A stretch of 64,000 bases of DNA from an uncultured Oscillospiraceae bacterium (GCA_947628185.1 CANQYW010000004.1:1-64000); one strand, 5' to 3'. Positions 8,936 to 18,757 are shown, numbered from the stretch's first letter. The notes: generated from the letters alone by a model not told the origin. Translations and numbers: made by a program.

Positions 8936-8963
8936 TTGCAATCTTTGAAAACTATGTTATAAT
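8936..8963 (+). promoter_or_regulatory. Vegetative promoter of tig
   Basis: TTGCAA at 8936-8941, 16-base spacer, TATAAT at 8958-8963. About 80 bases of leader precede the GTG start of tig. Confidence 0.7.
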
Positions 8964-9047
8964 GCCCAATGTGTGCAAATCAATAAATGCCGCGCATTGA
9001 ACGCGCAACCATATATATGCGGCTTAAATGTACAGGAGGAAACACAA

Positions 9048-10478
9048 GTGAACGTCAAGGAATTTGAGAAGACAGAAAAGAACACCGCGAAACTGACCGT
9101 CGAGGTGACACCGGCAGAGTTCGACGCCGCCCTGACAAAGGCGTACCTCAAAGAGCGCGGCAAGATGAATATCCCCGGGTTCAGAAGGGGCAAGGCGCCC
9201 AGGCGCATCATAGAGAGCATGTACGGCGAGGGCGTGTTCTACGAGGACGCGGTGGAGGATCTGGCCCCGGATGCCCTTGACGCCGGTATAGCCGAGAAGG
9301 GGCTTGAGACCGTGGGCCGCCCCTCCATGCTTGATTTCGATATTGGCGAGGATAAGTCCCTGACGATGGTGTTCTCCGTATCCCTCTATCCCGAGGTGCA
9401 TATCGGGGACTACAGGGGCATCACCGCCCCCAAGGTGGAGCCCACCGTCACCGACCGGGATGTGGACCGGGAGATCGAGCGCACCCGCGACCAGAACGCC
9501 CGTGTGGAGACCGTAGACCGGGCTGCCGCCAATGGCGACATCGCCGTGGTGGACTTCGAGGGCTTTATTGACGGCGCGCCCTTTGAGGGCGGCAAGGACA
9601 AGGAATATGACCTGGAGCTGGGTTCCGGTGCCTTCATCCCCGGCTTTGAGGAGCAGATAGTGGGCCACACCGCCGGTGAGAGCTTTGATGTGAACGTCAC
9701 CTTCCCCGAGGCCTATGCCCCGGAGATCGCCGGCAAGGACGCCACATTCAAGGTGACTCTCCGGGAGGTGAAGGTGAAGGAGCTCCCCGCCCTTGACGAC
9801 GAGTTTGCCAAGGATGTCTCCGAGTATGACACCTTGGAGGAGTATAGGGAGAGTGTCCGCCGTGAGCTCCTTGAGAAACGCGAGGCCGAGTCCCAGAGCG
9901 CCTTTGAGGAGGTCGTGATGGCCCGCCTCGTGGATCTGGTGGAGTGCGTGATACCCGACGCCATGGTGGAGGAACAGCTGGACACCATGATAAATAACAT
10001 GCGTTACAGTATGTCGAGCCAGGGGTACGACCTCAGTGAGTATCTCTCCATGATAGGCATGACTGAGGAGGCCTTCCGCGCCGAGAGCCGTCCCGACGCC
10101 GAGAAACAGATAAAGCTGGACCTCGCCTTCGAGGCCATAGCCAAGGCCGAGGACTTCCCCGTGACCGACGAGGAGGTGGAGGCGGAGTACGACCGGCTGG
10201 CCCACGAGTACAGCATGGCTGTTGAGAGCGTGAAGAGCGCCATAAGCGCGGACTCCATAAAGACCGGCCTCAAGCTTGAGCGCGCCAAGGAACTGGTTCT
10301 CGAGTGCGCCAAGGTCGCCGCCCCCGAGGAGGCCCACACCGGCGAGTCCGAGTCTAATGAGCCTGCGTCTAATGAGCCTGAGTCTAATGAGTCTGGATCT
10401 AATGAGTCCGAGACAGGTGAGACTCAGGAGGCCCCCGGTGAGGACACCGGCGATAAGTCCGAGGAAACGGCCCAGTGA
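9048..10478 (+). CDS. tig: Trigger factor
   Basis: Ribosome-associated chaperone and peptidyl-prolyl isomerase that meets nascent chains. 476 residues: N-terminal ribosome-binding domain with the signature GFRRGKAPRRIIE, central FKBP-type domain (about 150-240, GDIAVVDFEGFIDG), then the helical C-terminal arms. The start is GTG 9048, seven bases after AGGAGGA; an upstream in-frame ATG at 8973 lies too near the promoter. After the last helix, the chain ends in a low-complexity acidic tail built on repeated SNEP/SNES units, which is not part of the core fold. Confidence 0.97.
   Translation: MNVKEFEKTEKNTAKLTVEVTPAEFDAALTKAYLKERGKMNIPGFRRGKAPRRIIESMYGEGVFYEDAVEDLAPDALDAGIAEKGLETVGRPSMLDFDIGEDKSLTMVFSVSLYPEVHIGDYRGITAPKVEPTVTDRDVDREIERTRDQNARVETVDRAAANGDIAVVDFEGFIDGAPFEGGKDKEYDLELGSGAFIPGFEEQIVGHTAGESFDVNVTFPEAYAPEIAGKDATFKVTLREVKVKELPALDDEFAKDVSEYDTLEEYRESVRRELLEKREAESQSAFEEVVMARLVDLVECVIPDAMVEEQLDTMINNMRYSMSSQGYDLSEYLSMIGMTEEAFRAESRPDAEKQIKLDLAFEAIAKAEDFPVTDEEVEAEYDRLAHEYSMAVESVKSAISADSIKTGLKLERAKELVLECAKVAAPEEAHTGESESNEPASNEPESNESGSNESETGETQEAPGEDTGDKSEETAQ
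10353..10406 (+). repeat. 15-bp tandem repeat in the 3' end of tig
   Basis: TCTAATGAG recurs at 10353, 10368, 10383 and 10398, every 15 bases, encoding SNEP or SNES followed by two variable residues. The reading frame is kept, so copy number could vary without breaking the gene. Confidence 0.9.
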
Positions 10479-10558
10479 CGCTTGTCGTCAGGCTTTGAAT
10501 ATTTGCCGTCTCCTTTGGCTATCATCTATCCATTGAATCTTTTGAAGGAGATGTTTTT

Positions 10559-11140
10559 ATGAGTTTAGTACCGTATGTAGTAGAGCAGACATCCAGGGGC
10601 GAGCGTTCCTACGATATCTTTTCCCGCCTCCTCAACGACCGCATCGTCTTTTTGGGCGAGGAGGTCAATGACACGACTGCGAGCCTCGTGGTGGCGCAGT
10701 TCCTCTTCCTGGAGGCCCAGGACCCCGACAAGGATATCCAGTTCTACATTAACTCCCCCGGCGGCTCCATCACCTCCGGGATGGCCATCTATGACACGAT
10801 GCAATATATAAAGTGCGACGTCTCCACCATCTGCATCGGCCTTGCCGCCAGCATGGGAGCGTTCCTCTTGAGCTCCGGCGCCAAGGGCAAGCGTTTCGCC
10901 CTGCCCAACTCCGAGATCATGATCCACCAGCCCTCCGCCGGCACCCAGGGACAGGTCACCGACATGGCCATCCACCTGCGCCGCATCGAGAAGATAAAGG
11001 ACCGCATCAACGCCATAATGGCGGAGAACACCGGCAAGAGCGTGGAGGTCGTCCGGGACGCCTGTGAGCGCGACAACTTCATGAGCGCCCAGGAGGCAGT
11101 GGAGTTCGGCCTTATCGACAAGATAATTTCCAAGCGGTAA
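10559..11140 (+). CDS. clpP: ATP-dependent Clp protease proteolytic subunit
   Basis: Self-compartmentalised serine protease that degrades substrates fed by ClpX. 193 residues with the catalytic triad Ser98 (GLAASMGAF), His123 ([10 protein letters not shown]) and Asp172 (CERDNFMSA). A GAAGGAGATG site precedes the ATG at 10559. The 80 bases after tig hold no clear terminator, so read-through from tig is likely. tig-clpP-clpX-lon-engB is a conserved Firmicutes proteostasis cluster. Confidence 0.98.
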   Translation: MSLVPYVVEQTSRGERSYDIFSRLLNDRIVFLGEEVNDTTASLVVAQFLFLEAQDPDKDIQFYINSPGGSITSGMAIYDTMQYIKCDVSTICIGLAASMGAFLLSSGAKGKRFALPNSEIMIHQPSAGTQGQVTDMAIHLRRIEKIKDRINAIMAENTGKSVEVVRDACERDNFMSAQEAVEFGLIDKIISKR

Positions 11141-11167
11141 AGCATTTCTTCTGAAAGGAGTCATCTA

Positions 11168-12460
11168 ATGGCAAACATGGATGACAAGACCCTATATTGC
11201 GACTTCTGCGGCAGACCCGAGGCCAACGGCAGGCGAATTTTCCGCGGGCAGCACGCCAGCATCTGCGAGGAGTGCATATCACTCTGCTATGACCTGGCCT
11301 TTGACGGCTACGGCAGCGGCGACTACCGCAGGGACGGGGACCAGGGCAGCCAGGACCCCTACGAGCTCGCCCAGCAGCTCCCCAAACCCCGGGAGATAAA
11401 GGAATTCCTTGACGACTATATCATCGGCCAGGAGAGGGCTAAGATCGCCCTCTCCGTGGCTGTGTACAACCACTATAAGCGCATATTCTGCGCCGTCCCC
11501 AACGACACCGAGATACAAAAGAGCAACATCCTGCTCATAGGCCCCACGGGCTCCGGCAAGACCTTCTTCGCCCAGACCCTGGCCAGGATCCTGGAGGTGC
11601 CCTTCGCCATAGCCGACGCCACCACCCTCACCGAGGCCGGTTACGTGGGCGACGACGTGGAGAATATACTCCTGCGGCTCCTGCAGGCGGCGGATTTTGA
11701 CGTGCCCTTGGCTGAGCGCGGGATCATCTACATCGACGAGATAGACAAGATCGCCCGCAAGAGCGAGAATACATCCATAACGAGGGACGTGTCCGGAGAG
11801 GGCGTCCAGCAGGCGCTCCTCAAGATACTCGAGGGCACCATAGCCTCCGTCCCGCCCCAGGGGGGCCGCAAGCACCCGCACCAGGAGTTCATAACGGTGG
11901 ACACCACCAATATACTCTTCATCTGCGGCGGCGCCTTTGACGGGATAGAGAAGATAATAGAGCACAGGCTCGATAAGAAGTCCATGGGTTTCGGCGCGGA
12001 GATAAAGTCCCGCAAGGAGAAGGACATTGGCGAGATCATCGCCCAGGTCCAGACCCACGACCTCTTGAAATTCGGCATAATCCCGGAGCTCATCGGGCGT
12101 ATGCCGGTGCTGGTGCCCATGCGCAAGCTGGACCGCGACGACCTGGTGCGCATACTGAAGGAACCCAAGAACGCCCTGACACGCCAATATAAGGCGCTCA
12201 TGAGCTACGACCGGGTGAACCTGGAGTTTGAGGACTCCGCCCTCGAGGCCATCGCCGACAAGGCGGTGGAGATGGAGATAGGCGCCAGGGGCCTCAGGAG
12301 CGTAGTCGAGGGGATAATGACGGACATAATGTTCGAGGTCCCCTCCGATGACAGGATAGACCGCGTTATCGTGACGAAAGAGTGCGTCACCCAGGGCGCC
12401 CGCCCGAAACTCGTCCGCCGCTCCCGTTCCATAGACCCGGACGCGGCGTCCAACCTATAA
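11168..12460 (+). CDS. clpX: ATP-dependent Clp protease ATP-binding subunit
   Basis: AAA+ unfoldase that feeds substrates into ClpP. 430 residues. The N-terminal zinc-binding domain uses Cys11, Cys14, Cys33 and Cys36; the AAA+ domain has Walker A GPTGSGKT and Walker [12 protein letters not shown]; the LGF-like loop that docks on ClpP lies in the KKSMGFGAE segment (IGF type replaced by MGF). GAAAGGAGTC precedes the ATG; spacing from clpP is 27 bases. Confidence 0.98.
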   Translation: MANMDDKTLYCDFCGRPEANGRRIFRGQHASICEECISLCYDLAFDGYGSGDYRRDGDQGSQDPYELAQQLPKPREIKEFLDDYIIGQERAKIALSVAVYNHYKRIFCAVPNDTEIQKSNILLIGPTGSGKTFFAQTLARILEVPFAIADATTLTEAGYVGDDVENILLRLLQAADFDVPLAERGIIYIDEIDKIARKSENTSITRDVSGEGVQQALLKILEGTIASVPPQGGRKHPHQEFITVDTTNILFICGGAFDGIEKIIEHRLDKKSMGFGAEIKSRKEKDIGEIIAQVQTHDLLKFGIIPELIGRMPVLVPMRKLDRDDLVRILKEPKNALTRQYKALMSYDRVNLEFEDSALEAIADKAVEMEIGARGLRSVVEGIMTDIMFEVPSDDRIDRVIVTKECVTQGARPKLVRRSRSIDPDAASNL

Positions 12461-12467
12461 AATCAGC

Positions 12468-12494
12468 GCCGCACGGTGTATTCTGCCGTGCGGC
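12468..12494 (+). terminator. Hairpin between clpX and lon
   Basis: GCCGCACGG (12468-12476) pairs with CCGTGCGGC (12486-12494) over a 9-base loop. No T run follows, so it may be a weak terminator or an mRNA processing or stability element that sets lon expression apart from clpX. Confidence 0.4.
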
Positions 12495-12537
12495 AGTTAG
12501 TATCTTGCCTTATATAATCCATCCAGGAGGTATGCTG

Positions 12538-14946
12538 ATGGACAATACTGAAGTTGAATATGCCCCCGTGGAGACTATGCCGCTCATCGCCATACGCGGT
12601 ATGCTCGTCTTCCCGGAGATGACCATAAGTTTCGATGTGGAGCGCGAGCAGTCTGTCGCGGCCATCAACGAAGTCATATACGGTGACAGGCGCGTGCTGC
12701 TGGCCGCCCAGCGGGATATTCTGAAGGAGTACCCGGACAGGGAGGACATATACGACTACGGAGTCGTATGTGTGGTGAAACAGAACCTCCGTACGCCCGG
12801 CGGGGGACTCCGTGTGATGGTGGAGGGGGAGTACCGCGCCAAGATCATAGCCGCTCAGTTTGACGGGAAGTTCGCCGTGGCCACCATCGAGAGGATAGAG
12901 GCGCCCGCGGCGCCCATGACGCTGAAGGCCCAGGCGCTTATCAGGAGTGTCGCCTCCATGTACGAGGAGTACGTCTCCATGAGCGGCAACCCCGTCCCCG
13001 AGGTGCTTGTGAACCTGGTACTCAGCGAGAATGTGGGGTACACCGCCGACTATATAGCCCAGAACGTCTTTCTGGAAGTGGAGAAGAAAGAGGAGATACT
13101 TGAGATCCGGGACCCCATGAAGCGCCTGCACGCCGTGACAGTGATGCTCCGGCACGAGATGGAGGTCATGAGGGTCGAACAGGAGATAAATCAGAAACTC
13201 CGTGAGCAGTTGGCCAGCACCCAGCGCGACAATATACTCCGCGAGCAGCTGCGGGTGATACAGTCTGAGCTGGGCGACGACGACGCCTCCGAGCTCGGTG
13301 ATTACCGGTTCAAGATAGCGAGCCTCGACCTCTCCGAGGAGATTGAGAAGAAACTCCTGCGGGAGGTGGACCGTCTGGGGAAACAGCCCTTCGGCTCCGC
13401 CGAGAGCTCTGTCATCCGCTCCTATCTCGATAACGTCCTCTCACTCCCCTGGAACAAGAGGACGAAGGAGCGATTGGACCTCGCCTCCGCCAGGAAGATA
13501 CTTGACGCGGACCACTTCGGCCTTGAGAAGGTGAAGGACAGGATAATCGAGTTCATGGCCGTCCGCTGTATGGCGCCCCAGATAAAGGGCGGCATACTCT
13601 GCCTCGTGGGCCCCCCGGGCGTGGGCAAGACGTCCATCGCCATAAGCATAGCGCGGGCCATGAACCGCAAGCTCTACCGCATGAGCCTCGGCGGGGTGCA
13701 CGACGAGGCCGAGATAAGGGGCCACAGGAAGACGTACGTTGGCGCCATGCCGGGGCGCATAATGAACGCCATGATACAGGCCGGCACCCAGAACCCCCTC
13801 CTGCTGCTTGATGAGATAGATAAGCTGGGGAGCGACTACCGGGGGGACCCCGCCTCCGCGCTCTTGGAGGCCCTGGACCCCGAGCAGAACACCACCTTCA
13901 GGGACCACTACCTGGAGATACCTTTTGACCTCTCCAACGTCATGTTCATAACAACCGCCAACACGACGGACACCATCCCCCGGCCCCTCCTTGATAGGAT
14001 GGAGGTCATAGAGCTCTCCAGCTACACGGACGAGGAGAAACTGCGCATAGCGAAGGATCACCTCCTGCCGAAACAGCGGAAGAAGCACGGCCTCAACGCG
14101 AGGACCTTGAAGATGGGCGACGACGCCATCCGGGATGTGATATCAGGTTACACACGGGAGTCGGGCGTGCGGCAGCTTGAGCGGGAGCTTGCCGCGATAT
14201 GCCGCAAGGCGGACCTCAAGATAGCCACTGGGGAGGCCAAGAGCCTCGTTGTCACCTCGTCGATGCTGGAGGAGCTCTTGGGCGTGCGGAAATTTAAGCC
14301 CGAGCGCCTTGCTGGCCGCGACATGGTGGGCGTCGTGAACGGCCTTGCCTGGACCCAGGTGGGGGGCGAGATACTTGAGGTGGAGGTGGGCGTCCTGGAG
14401 GGCTCCGGGAAACTCGAGCTCACCGGCAACCTGGGGGACGTGATGAAGGAGTCCGCCCACGCGGCCATCTCCTATATCCGCAGCCGCGCCGACATGCTTG
14501 GTATAGACCACGAGTTTTATAAAAATAGGGACATCCACATCCACTTCCCCGAGGGGGCCGTCCCGAAGGACGGACCCTCCGCCGGTATTACCATAGCCGT
14601 GGCGGTCATATCCGCCCTCACCGGGGACCCGGTGCGGCGGGACGTGGCGATGACGGGTGAGATAACCCTCACAGGCCGCATCCTCCCGATAGGCGGTCTC
14701 CGGGAGAAGACCATGGCGGCCCTCCGCCACGGCGTCAAGACCGTCGTGATCCCGGAGGGGAATAAAAGCGACCTTGAGGAGATAGACCAGACAGTGCGGC
14801 GCGCCCTCAACTTTGTGACGGCCGAGCGCCTTGACGACATCCTGGACGTGGTCCTGGTCCTGCCCGAGGGCCGAAGGGAACTCATCTCGGAGCGGAGAAA
14901 GCTCCCTGTTAAGGAGATACTGCCCTCCATCCAGCTCAGAAATTGA
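12538..14946 (+). CDS. lon: Endopeptidase La (Lon protease)
   Basis: Hexameric ATP-dependent protease that removes misfolded and regulatory proteins. 802 residues: N-terminal substrate domain, AAA+ module with Walker A GPPGVGKTS, Walker B LLLLDEIDKL, and a C-terminal protease domain with the dyad Ser681 (PKDGPSAG) and Lys724 (GGLREKTMAAL), 43 residues apart as in E. coli Lon. The start is ATG 12538, 7 bases after AGGAGG; ATG 12532 is one base from the site and the longest frame (12382) lies inside clpX. Confidence 0.97.
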   Translation: MDNTEVEYAPVETMPLIAIRGMLVFPEMTISFDVEREQSVAAINEVIYGDRRVLLAAQRDILKEYPDREDIYDYGVVCVVKQNLRTPGGGLRVMVEGEYRAKIIAAQFDGKFAVATIERIEAPAAPMTLKAQALIRSVASMYEEYVSMSGNPVPEVLVNLVLSENVGYTADYIAQNVFLEVEKKEEILEIRDPMKRLHAVTVMLRHEMEVMRVEQEINQKLREQLASTQRDNILREQLRVIQSELGDDDASELGDYRFKIASLDLSEEIEKKLLREVDRLGKQPFGSAESSVIRSYLDNVLSLPWNKRTKERLDLASARKILDADHFGLEKVKDRIIEFMAVRCMAPQIKGGILCLVGPPGVGKTSIAISIARAMNRKLYRMSLGGVHDEAEIRGHRKTYVGAMPGRIMNAMIQAGTQNPLLLLDEIDKLGSDYRGDPASALLEALDPEQNTTFRDHYLEIPFDLSNVMFITTANTTDTIPRPLLDRMEVIELSSYTDEEKLRIAKDHLLPKQRKKHGLNARTLKMGDDAIRDVISGYTRESGVRQLERELAAICRKADLKIATGEAKSLVVTSSMLEELLGVRKFKPERLAGRDMVGVVNGLAWTQVGGEILEVEVGVLEGSGKLELTGNLGDVMKESAHAAISYIRSRADMLGIDHEFYKNRDIHIHFPEGAVPKDGPSAGITIAVAVISALTGDPVRRDVAMTGEITLTGRILPIGGLREKTMAALRHGVKTVVIPEGNKSDLEEIDQTVRRALNFVTAERLDDILDVVLVLPEGRRELISERRKLPVKEILPSIQLRN

Positions 14947-14956
14947 GAAATACGGT

Positions 14957-15547
14957 ATGAATTACAACAAAGTAGAATTTATTAAGTCCGCGGCCTCGCC
15001 CCGGGATTTCATAAGGGACGGCCGCCCCCAGGCGGCCTTCGCCGGGCGCTCCAACGTTGGGAAGTCCTCGCTCATAAACTCCATTTTGGGCCGGAAGAAC
15101 TTCGCCCGGGTGGGCTCGGAGCCGGGGAAGACCGCCCACGTGAACTACTTCCTCCTGGACGGCAAGGTGTATATAACGGACCTGCCGGGTTACGGCTACG
15201 CTAAGGTCTCCAAGGCCGAGCGCGACAGATGGGCCGTCCTCATGGAGAGCTACTTCGGGGAGCCGGACCTCATAACCCTCGGCGTGTTGATAGTGGACGC
15301 CCGCCACAAGCCCACCGCCGACGACGTCACGATGGCGGAGTGGTTCAAGGACGCCGGGCGGCCCTTCATTGTGGCGGCAAACAAGATAGATAAGTGCAAG
15401 AAGAGCGAGCTTGAGGCGAACCTCGCCTGTGTCCGCGAGACACTGGCCCTGCCGGAGCCCGCGCTCCTCATCCCCTGCAGCGCGGAGCACGGGATAGGCC
15501 GCGACGAGCTGAGATTAGAGATTGAAAAGCTTGCCGAAATATGTTAA
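14957..15547 (+). CDS. engB: Ribosome biogenesis GTP-binding protein EngB (YsxC/YihA)
   Basis: Small essential GTPase acting in 50S subunit maturation. 196 residues with G1 GRSNVGKSSLIN, G3 DLPGYGYAK and G4 NKIDKC. Starts at ATG 14957, ten bases after lon; the longer frame from 14831 overlaps lon and is rejected. The Shine-Dalgarno is poor, which suggests translational coupling to lon. Confidence 0.95.
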   Translation: MNYNKVEFIKSAASPRDFIRDGRPQAAFAGRSNVGKSSLINSILGRKNFARVGSEPGKTAHVNYFLLDGKVYITDLPGYGYAKVSKAERDRWAVLMESYFGEPDLITLGVLIVDARHKPTADDVTMAEWFKDAGRPFIVAANKIDKCKKSELEANLACVRETLALPEPALLIPCSAEHGIGRDELRLEIEKLAEIC

Positions 15548-15556
15548 TATGATTCT

Positions 15557-16240
15557 ATGCTGAATGTTTTAAAGAACTTGGACTGGTCGGTGCTGACGGA
15601 CGCCCTCCTCTCCGTTATACCGGCGCTCATATGTATAACGCTCCACGAGTGCTCCCACGGCCTTGTGGCGCTGTGGCTGGGCGACACCACCGCCAGGGAC
15701 ATGGGCCGCCTCTCCCTAAACCCCCTCAAACACTTTGACATCATGGGATTCGTCATGATGGCCTTTGTGGGGTTCGGGTGGGCGAAACCGGTGCCCATCG
15801 ACATGCGGAACTTCAAAAATCCCAAGCGCGGTATGGCTATATCGGCGCTGGCGGGGCCGGTGTCAAACGTCCTCATAACGGTCGTGATGCTGTTCGTCTA
15901 CGGGCTCATCTTCGGTGTCACCGGGGGCGTCGTGCGGGGCGGCGCGCTCTACTATATAGTCCTGACCGTCTACCGTACGGCGTATTTGAGCCTGGCCTTC
16001 GCCGTTTTCAACATCCTCCCGGTGCCGCCGCTGGACGGCTCAAAGGTCCTCTTCTCGGCGCTGAGCCCGGAGGCGTACTATAAGCTGATGGTCTACGAGC
16101 GCTACGGTATGCTCCTCCTTGTGGTGCTGGTGGTGACGGGCGTTCTCAATGGGCCCCTCAACAGCGCCGTTGGGTTCCTCTTTGATAAATTAAGTTTCAT
16201 GGCGCGGCTGGGGCTGGACCTCGGCGGGCTGTTCATCTGA
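15557..16240 (+). CDS. Site-2 protease family (M50) membrane metalloprotease
   Basis: A 227-residue polytopic membrane protein of the M50 peptidase family. The zinc motif H30-E-C-S-H34 sits in the first long hydrophobic segment, and the third metal ligand is expected in NILPVPPLDGSKV. About five hydrophobic segments are visible. Family members cut peptides within the membrane; the substrate here is unknown. It directly precedes scpAB, a neighbourhood seen in many Clostridia. Confidence 0.88.
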   Translation: MLNVLKNLDWSVLTDALLSVIPALICITLHECSHGLVALWLGDTTARDMGRLSLNPLKHFDIMGFVMMAFVGFGWAKPVPIDMRNFKNPKRGMAISALAGPVSNVLITVVMLFVYGLIFGVTGGVVRGGALYYIVLTVYRTAYLSLAFAVFNILPVPPLDGSKVLFSALSPEAYYKLMVYERYGMLLLVVLVVTGVLNGPLNSAVGFLFDKLSFMARLGLDLGGLFI

Positions 16241-16285
16241 GGGCCCGGGGCGGTAAACGAAGATAAGTTGAAGACAGGGTGAAGA

Positions 16286-17056
16286 ATGGAGAATCCCACT
16301 TTTTTTCTTGAGGGCGTCGTCAGGACCCAGGACGAGATGGAGGATTTTGAGGGACCACTGACGCTGATCCTCGCGCTTTTGGCGAAGAACAAGATAGAGA
16401 TACAGGATATCGAGATATCAAAGCTCCTGGACCAGTACCTGGCGTACCTTGACGAGATGAAGGCCATGGACCTGGAGATAGCCAGCGAGTTCGTCTCAAT
16501 GGCGTCGCATCTCGTGTACATCAAGGCCAGGATGCTCCTCTCCGCCGGGGACGCGGACCCGGAGCTCGAGGAGCTCATGGAGTCCCTGGAGAGGCTAAAG
16601 AATAAGGACCTATATGAGAGCATCCGGGACCTGACGCCGGTGCTTGGCTCCATGTACACCCGCGGCGCCGGGACCATCGTGAAACCCCCGGAGTACCTGG
16701 AGCCCCAGAGGGAGTATAGATACACCCATGACGCCGGGGACCTATATGAGGCCATGATGAGCGTCCTCTCAAGGGAGGGACTGCCCGGGGGCGTCATCGA
16801 GGCCGGGGCATTCCGTATGCCGGAGAGGATAGTCTACTCCGTCACGGAGAAGACCCGGGAGCTCCTGACGTATCTAAGAGAGAGCGGACCCGTGGAGCTG
16901 GGGGAGATATACCGCATGAGCGAGAGCCGCACGGAGCTGGTGGCAACGTTCATAGCCCTCTTGGAGCTGTGCCGGGCCGGCAGGCTCATTATTGACGGCG
17001 ACGGCCCGGAGGCCCGCGTATCGTGTTTTGAGGGGGAGCCCGATGGACTTACATGA
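16286..17056 (+). CDS. scpA: Segregation and condensation protein A
   Basis: Kleisin subunit that bridges the heads of the SMC dimer encoded at 55 kb, for chromosome folding and segregation. 256 residues with the N-terminal phrase FEGPLTLILALLAKNKIEIQDI and the helix region DLEIASEFVSMASHLVYIKARMLL. The ATG follows AGGGTGAAG. The start of scpB overlaps its 3' end. Confidence 0.96.
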   Translation: MENPTFFLEGVVRTQDEMEDFEGPLTLILALLAKNKIEIQDIEISKLLDQYLAYLDEMKAMDLEIASEFVSMASHLVYIKARMLLSAGDADPELEELMESLERLKNKDLYESIRDLTPVLGSMYTRGAGTIVKPPEYLEPQREYRYTHDAGDLYEAMMSVLSREGLPGGVIEAGAFRMPERIVYSVTEKTRELLTYLRESGPVELGEIYRMSESRTELVATFIALLELCRAGRLIIDGDGPEARVSCFEGEPDGLT

Positions 17057-17615
17057 AATAGAGGCCGCCATCGAGGGCATACTCTTCGCCTCCGGCGAGG
17101 CGGTGGCCATATCGAGGATCGCCTCGGTGCTGGCGCTGCCGGAGGACACAGTCCGGGACGTGGCCCAGAGGCTGGCGGACAGACTAAATTATGAGCGCCG
17201 GGGTGTTAGGCTTGTGCGGCTGGAGGACAAGCTGCAGCTATGCTCCGCGCCGGAGTACGGCGATATAATAAGAGCCGCCCTGGAGACGCGGCGCCCGCCG
17301 CGCCTCACGAGGACCGCCCTTGAGGTCCTGGCGGTGGTGGCGTACTTCCAGCCGGTGACCCGCGCCTATATTGATAAGGTCCGTGGGATCGACAGCTCCT
17401 ACACGGTGGGGACCCTCGTGGAGAGGGGACTCATTGAGCCTGCCGGGACGCTGGACGCCCCGGGGCGGCCAACGCTTTTTCGCACCACTGGGAATTTTTT
17501 GAGGACATTCGGGATATCATCCCTGGAGGAACTGCCGGAACTCAAGACGGGTACCGGCGAGGAACAGTCGGAGCCGGAAAAATCGCCTGAGGACGGCGTA
17601 CCCCAGGCTGAGTGA
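17043..17615 (+). CDS. scpB: Segregation and condensation protein B
   Basis: Winged-helix partner of ScpA in the SMC complex. 190 residues; MDLHEIEAAIEGILFASGEAV opens the protein and LTRTALEVLAVVAYFQPVTRA starts the second winged helix. GAGGGGGAG lies 6 bases upstream of ATG 17043, which overlaps the scpA end by 14 bases; a longer frame from 16992 is rejected. The acidic C-terminal tail is normal for the family. Confidence 0.95.
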   Translation: MDLHEIEAAIEGILFASGEAVAISRIASVLALPEDTVRDVAQRLADRLNYERRGVRLVRLEDKLQLCSAPEYGDIIRAALETRRPPRLTRTALEVLAVVAYFQPVTRAYIDKVRGIDSSYTVGTLVERGLIEPAGTLDAPGRPTLFRTTGNFLRTFGISSLEELPELKTGTGEEQSEPEKSPEDGVPQAE

Positions 17616-17639
17616 ACAAACTGTCATGGCGGTGATAGG

Positions 17640-18311
17640 ATGTTAGCGGTCTTGATAATTTTTCTCATACTGCTCCTTATCGCCCTTTTGAGGGTGGGCG
17701 CCGCCTTGCGGCTGGAGGAGGGCGTACTGCACCTTAAAATAATCGCGGGCCCCGTGAAATTTGAGCTCCTACCCAAAAAGGAGCGCAAGCCCCAAAAGGC
17801 CGGCGGGGAGGGCGCGCCTAAGAAGAAGGAGAAAAAGAAAAAGGTAAAAAAGAAGAAGGAAAAGGAAAAGAAGGGACCTGAGTCCCCCGAGGGCGGGAAG
17901 GAGAAGAAGAAACTTCCCATCACCTGGGATCTCATCTCCGAAATACTCACCGCCGTGGGCGAACTCCTGGGGAGGCTCCGGAGAAAACTATGTATAGATA
18001 AGCTCACCATCCACTACACCGTCTCCTCGCCGGACCCCTACAGCACGGCCATGACATTCGCCTACGCCTCCATCGCCGTGAACGCCCTGACGCCAGTCCT
18101 CGACAACACCTTCAAGATAAAGGAGCGGGACCTGGGGGCTGCGGTGGATTTTGACTCCGGTGAGAACGTCATCTTCGTGGAGGCGCAGCTCACTATAGCT
18201 ATTTGGGAAATCGTATATATTGCCCTGGCGGTGGTGCCGGCCGTTAAGGCCATCATCCGAGGGTTCAAAAAAGGAAAGGTGGAAAATAATGGACAAGCAT
18301 CCAATCAATGA
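17640..18311 (+). CDS. DUF2953 family membrane-anchored protein
   Basis: A 223-residue protein with an N-terminal hydrophobic helix (about 1-18), then a strand-rich part and a very Lys/Glu-rich linker (about 50-95) before a second hydrophobic stretch near the C-terminus (WEIVYIALAVVPAVKAI). DUF2953 proteins are found next to gerW in spore formers; their function is unknown. Its 3' end overlaps the start of gerW, which supports joint expression in sporulation. Confidence 0.8.
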   Translation: MLAVLIIFLILLLIALLRVGAALRLEEGVLHLKIIAGPVKFELLPKKERKPQKAGGEGAPKKKEKKKKVKKKKEKEKKGPESPEGGKEKKKLPITWDLISEILTAVGELLGRLRRKLCIDKLTIHYTVSSPDPYSTAMTFAYASIAVNALTPVLDNTFKIKERDLGAAVDFDSGENVIFVEAQLTIAIWEIVYIALAVVPAVKAIIRGFKKGKVENNGQASNQ

Positions 18312-18738
18312 GCTAATGGGCACAGTGCTCTCCAAGCTCCACGAGATGGTGGACGTCAGCGCCGTCATAGGACAGAGCATCACCACCCCCGATGGCATAA
18401 CGATCATTCCGGTGTCCCGGGTGAGTGTCGGGTTCGGCTCCGGAGGCTCTGATTTCACCACCAAGCACCAGCAGCCGTCCCAGTCCAATCCCTTCGGCGG
18501 CGGAGGCGGCGGCGGGATGAAGATAGACCCCCTGGCGTTCGTCGTCATACGGGACGGCCAGGTCAGGGTCATGACCATCGAGCCCCCCGCGGCCACAACG
18601 GTGGACAGGCTCATCGACGGCGCGCCGGAGCTCATCGACAAAGTCACCGCCACGGTGGAGAAATTTATCAACGACCGCGCCGAGAAAAAAGCCAAGGCGG
18701 CCGAAGATAACGCGGGATCCGAGACAGTATCAGAATAA
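18289..18738 (+). CDS. gerW: GerW family sporulation protein (YtfJ)
   Basis: A 149-residue protein matching B. subtilis YtfJ/GerW, which is needed for spore germination in response to some nutrients. Recognisable parts are HPINELMGTVLSKLHEMVD at the N-terminus, the VIGQSITTPDGITIIPVSRVSVGFG segment and a run of seven Gly. ATG 18289 follows AAAGGTGG and lies inside the end of the DUF2953 gene; the longer frame from 18220 is a shadow. In B. subtilis the gene is under the forespore sigma F; I see no clear promoter here. Confidence 0.9.
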   Translation: MDKHPINELMGTVLSKLHEMVDVSAVIGQSITTPDGITIIPVSRVSVGFGSGGSDFTTKHQQPSQSNPFGGGGGGGMKIDPLAFVVIRDGQVRVMTIEPPAATTVDRLIDGAPELIDKVTATVEKFINDRAEKKAKAAEDNAGSETVSE

Positions 18739-18757
18739 CTTCCCGCGTTTTGAGGCA

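Noticed and set aside
9024-10337. 437-codon open frame on the minus strand
   Set aside because: It is antisense to tig over its full length; GC-biased third positions keep this frame open. No ribosome site and no recognisable protein.
11279-12187. 302-codon open frame on the minus strand
   Set aside because: Antisense shadow of clpX.
12513-12518. TATAAT just before lon
   Set aside because: It is seven bases from the Shine-Dalgarno, has no -35 at 16-18 bases, and would leave no leader.
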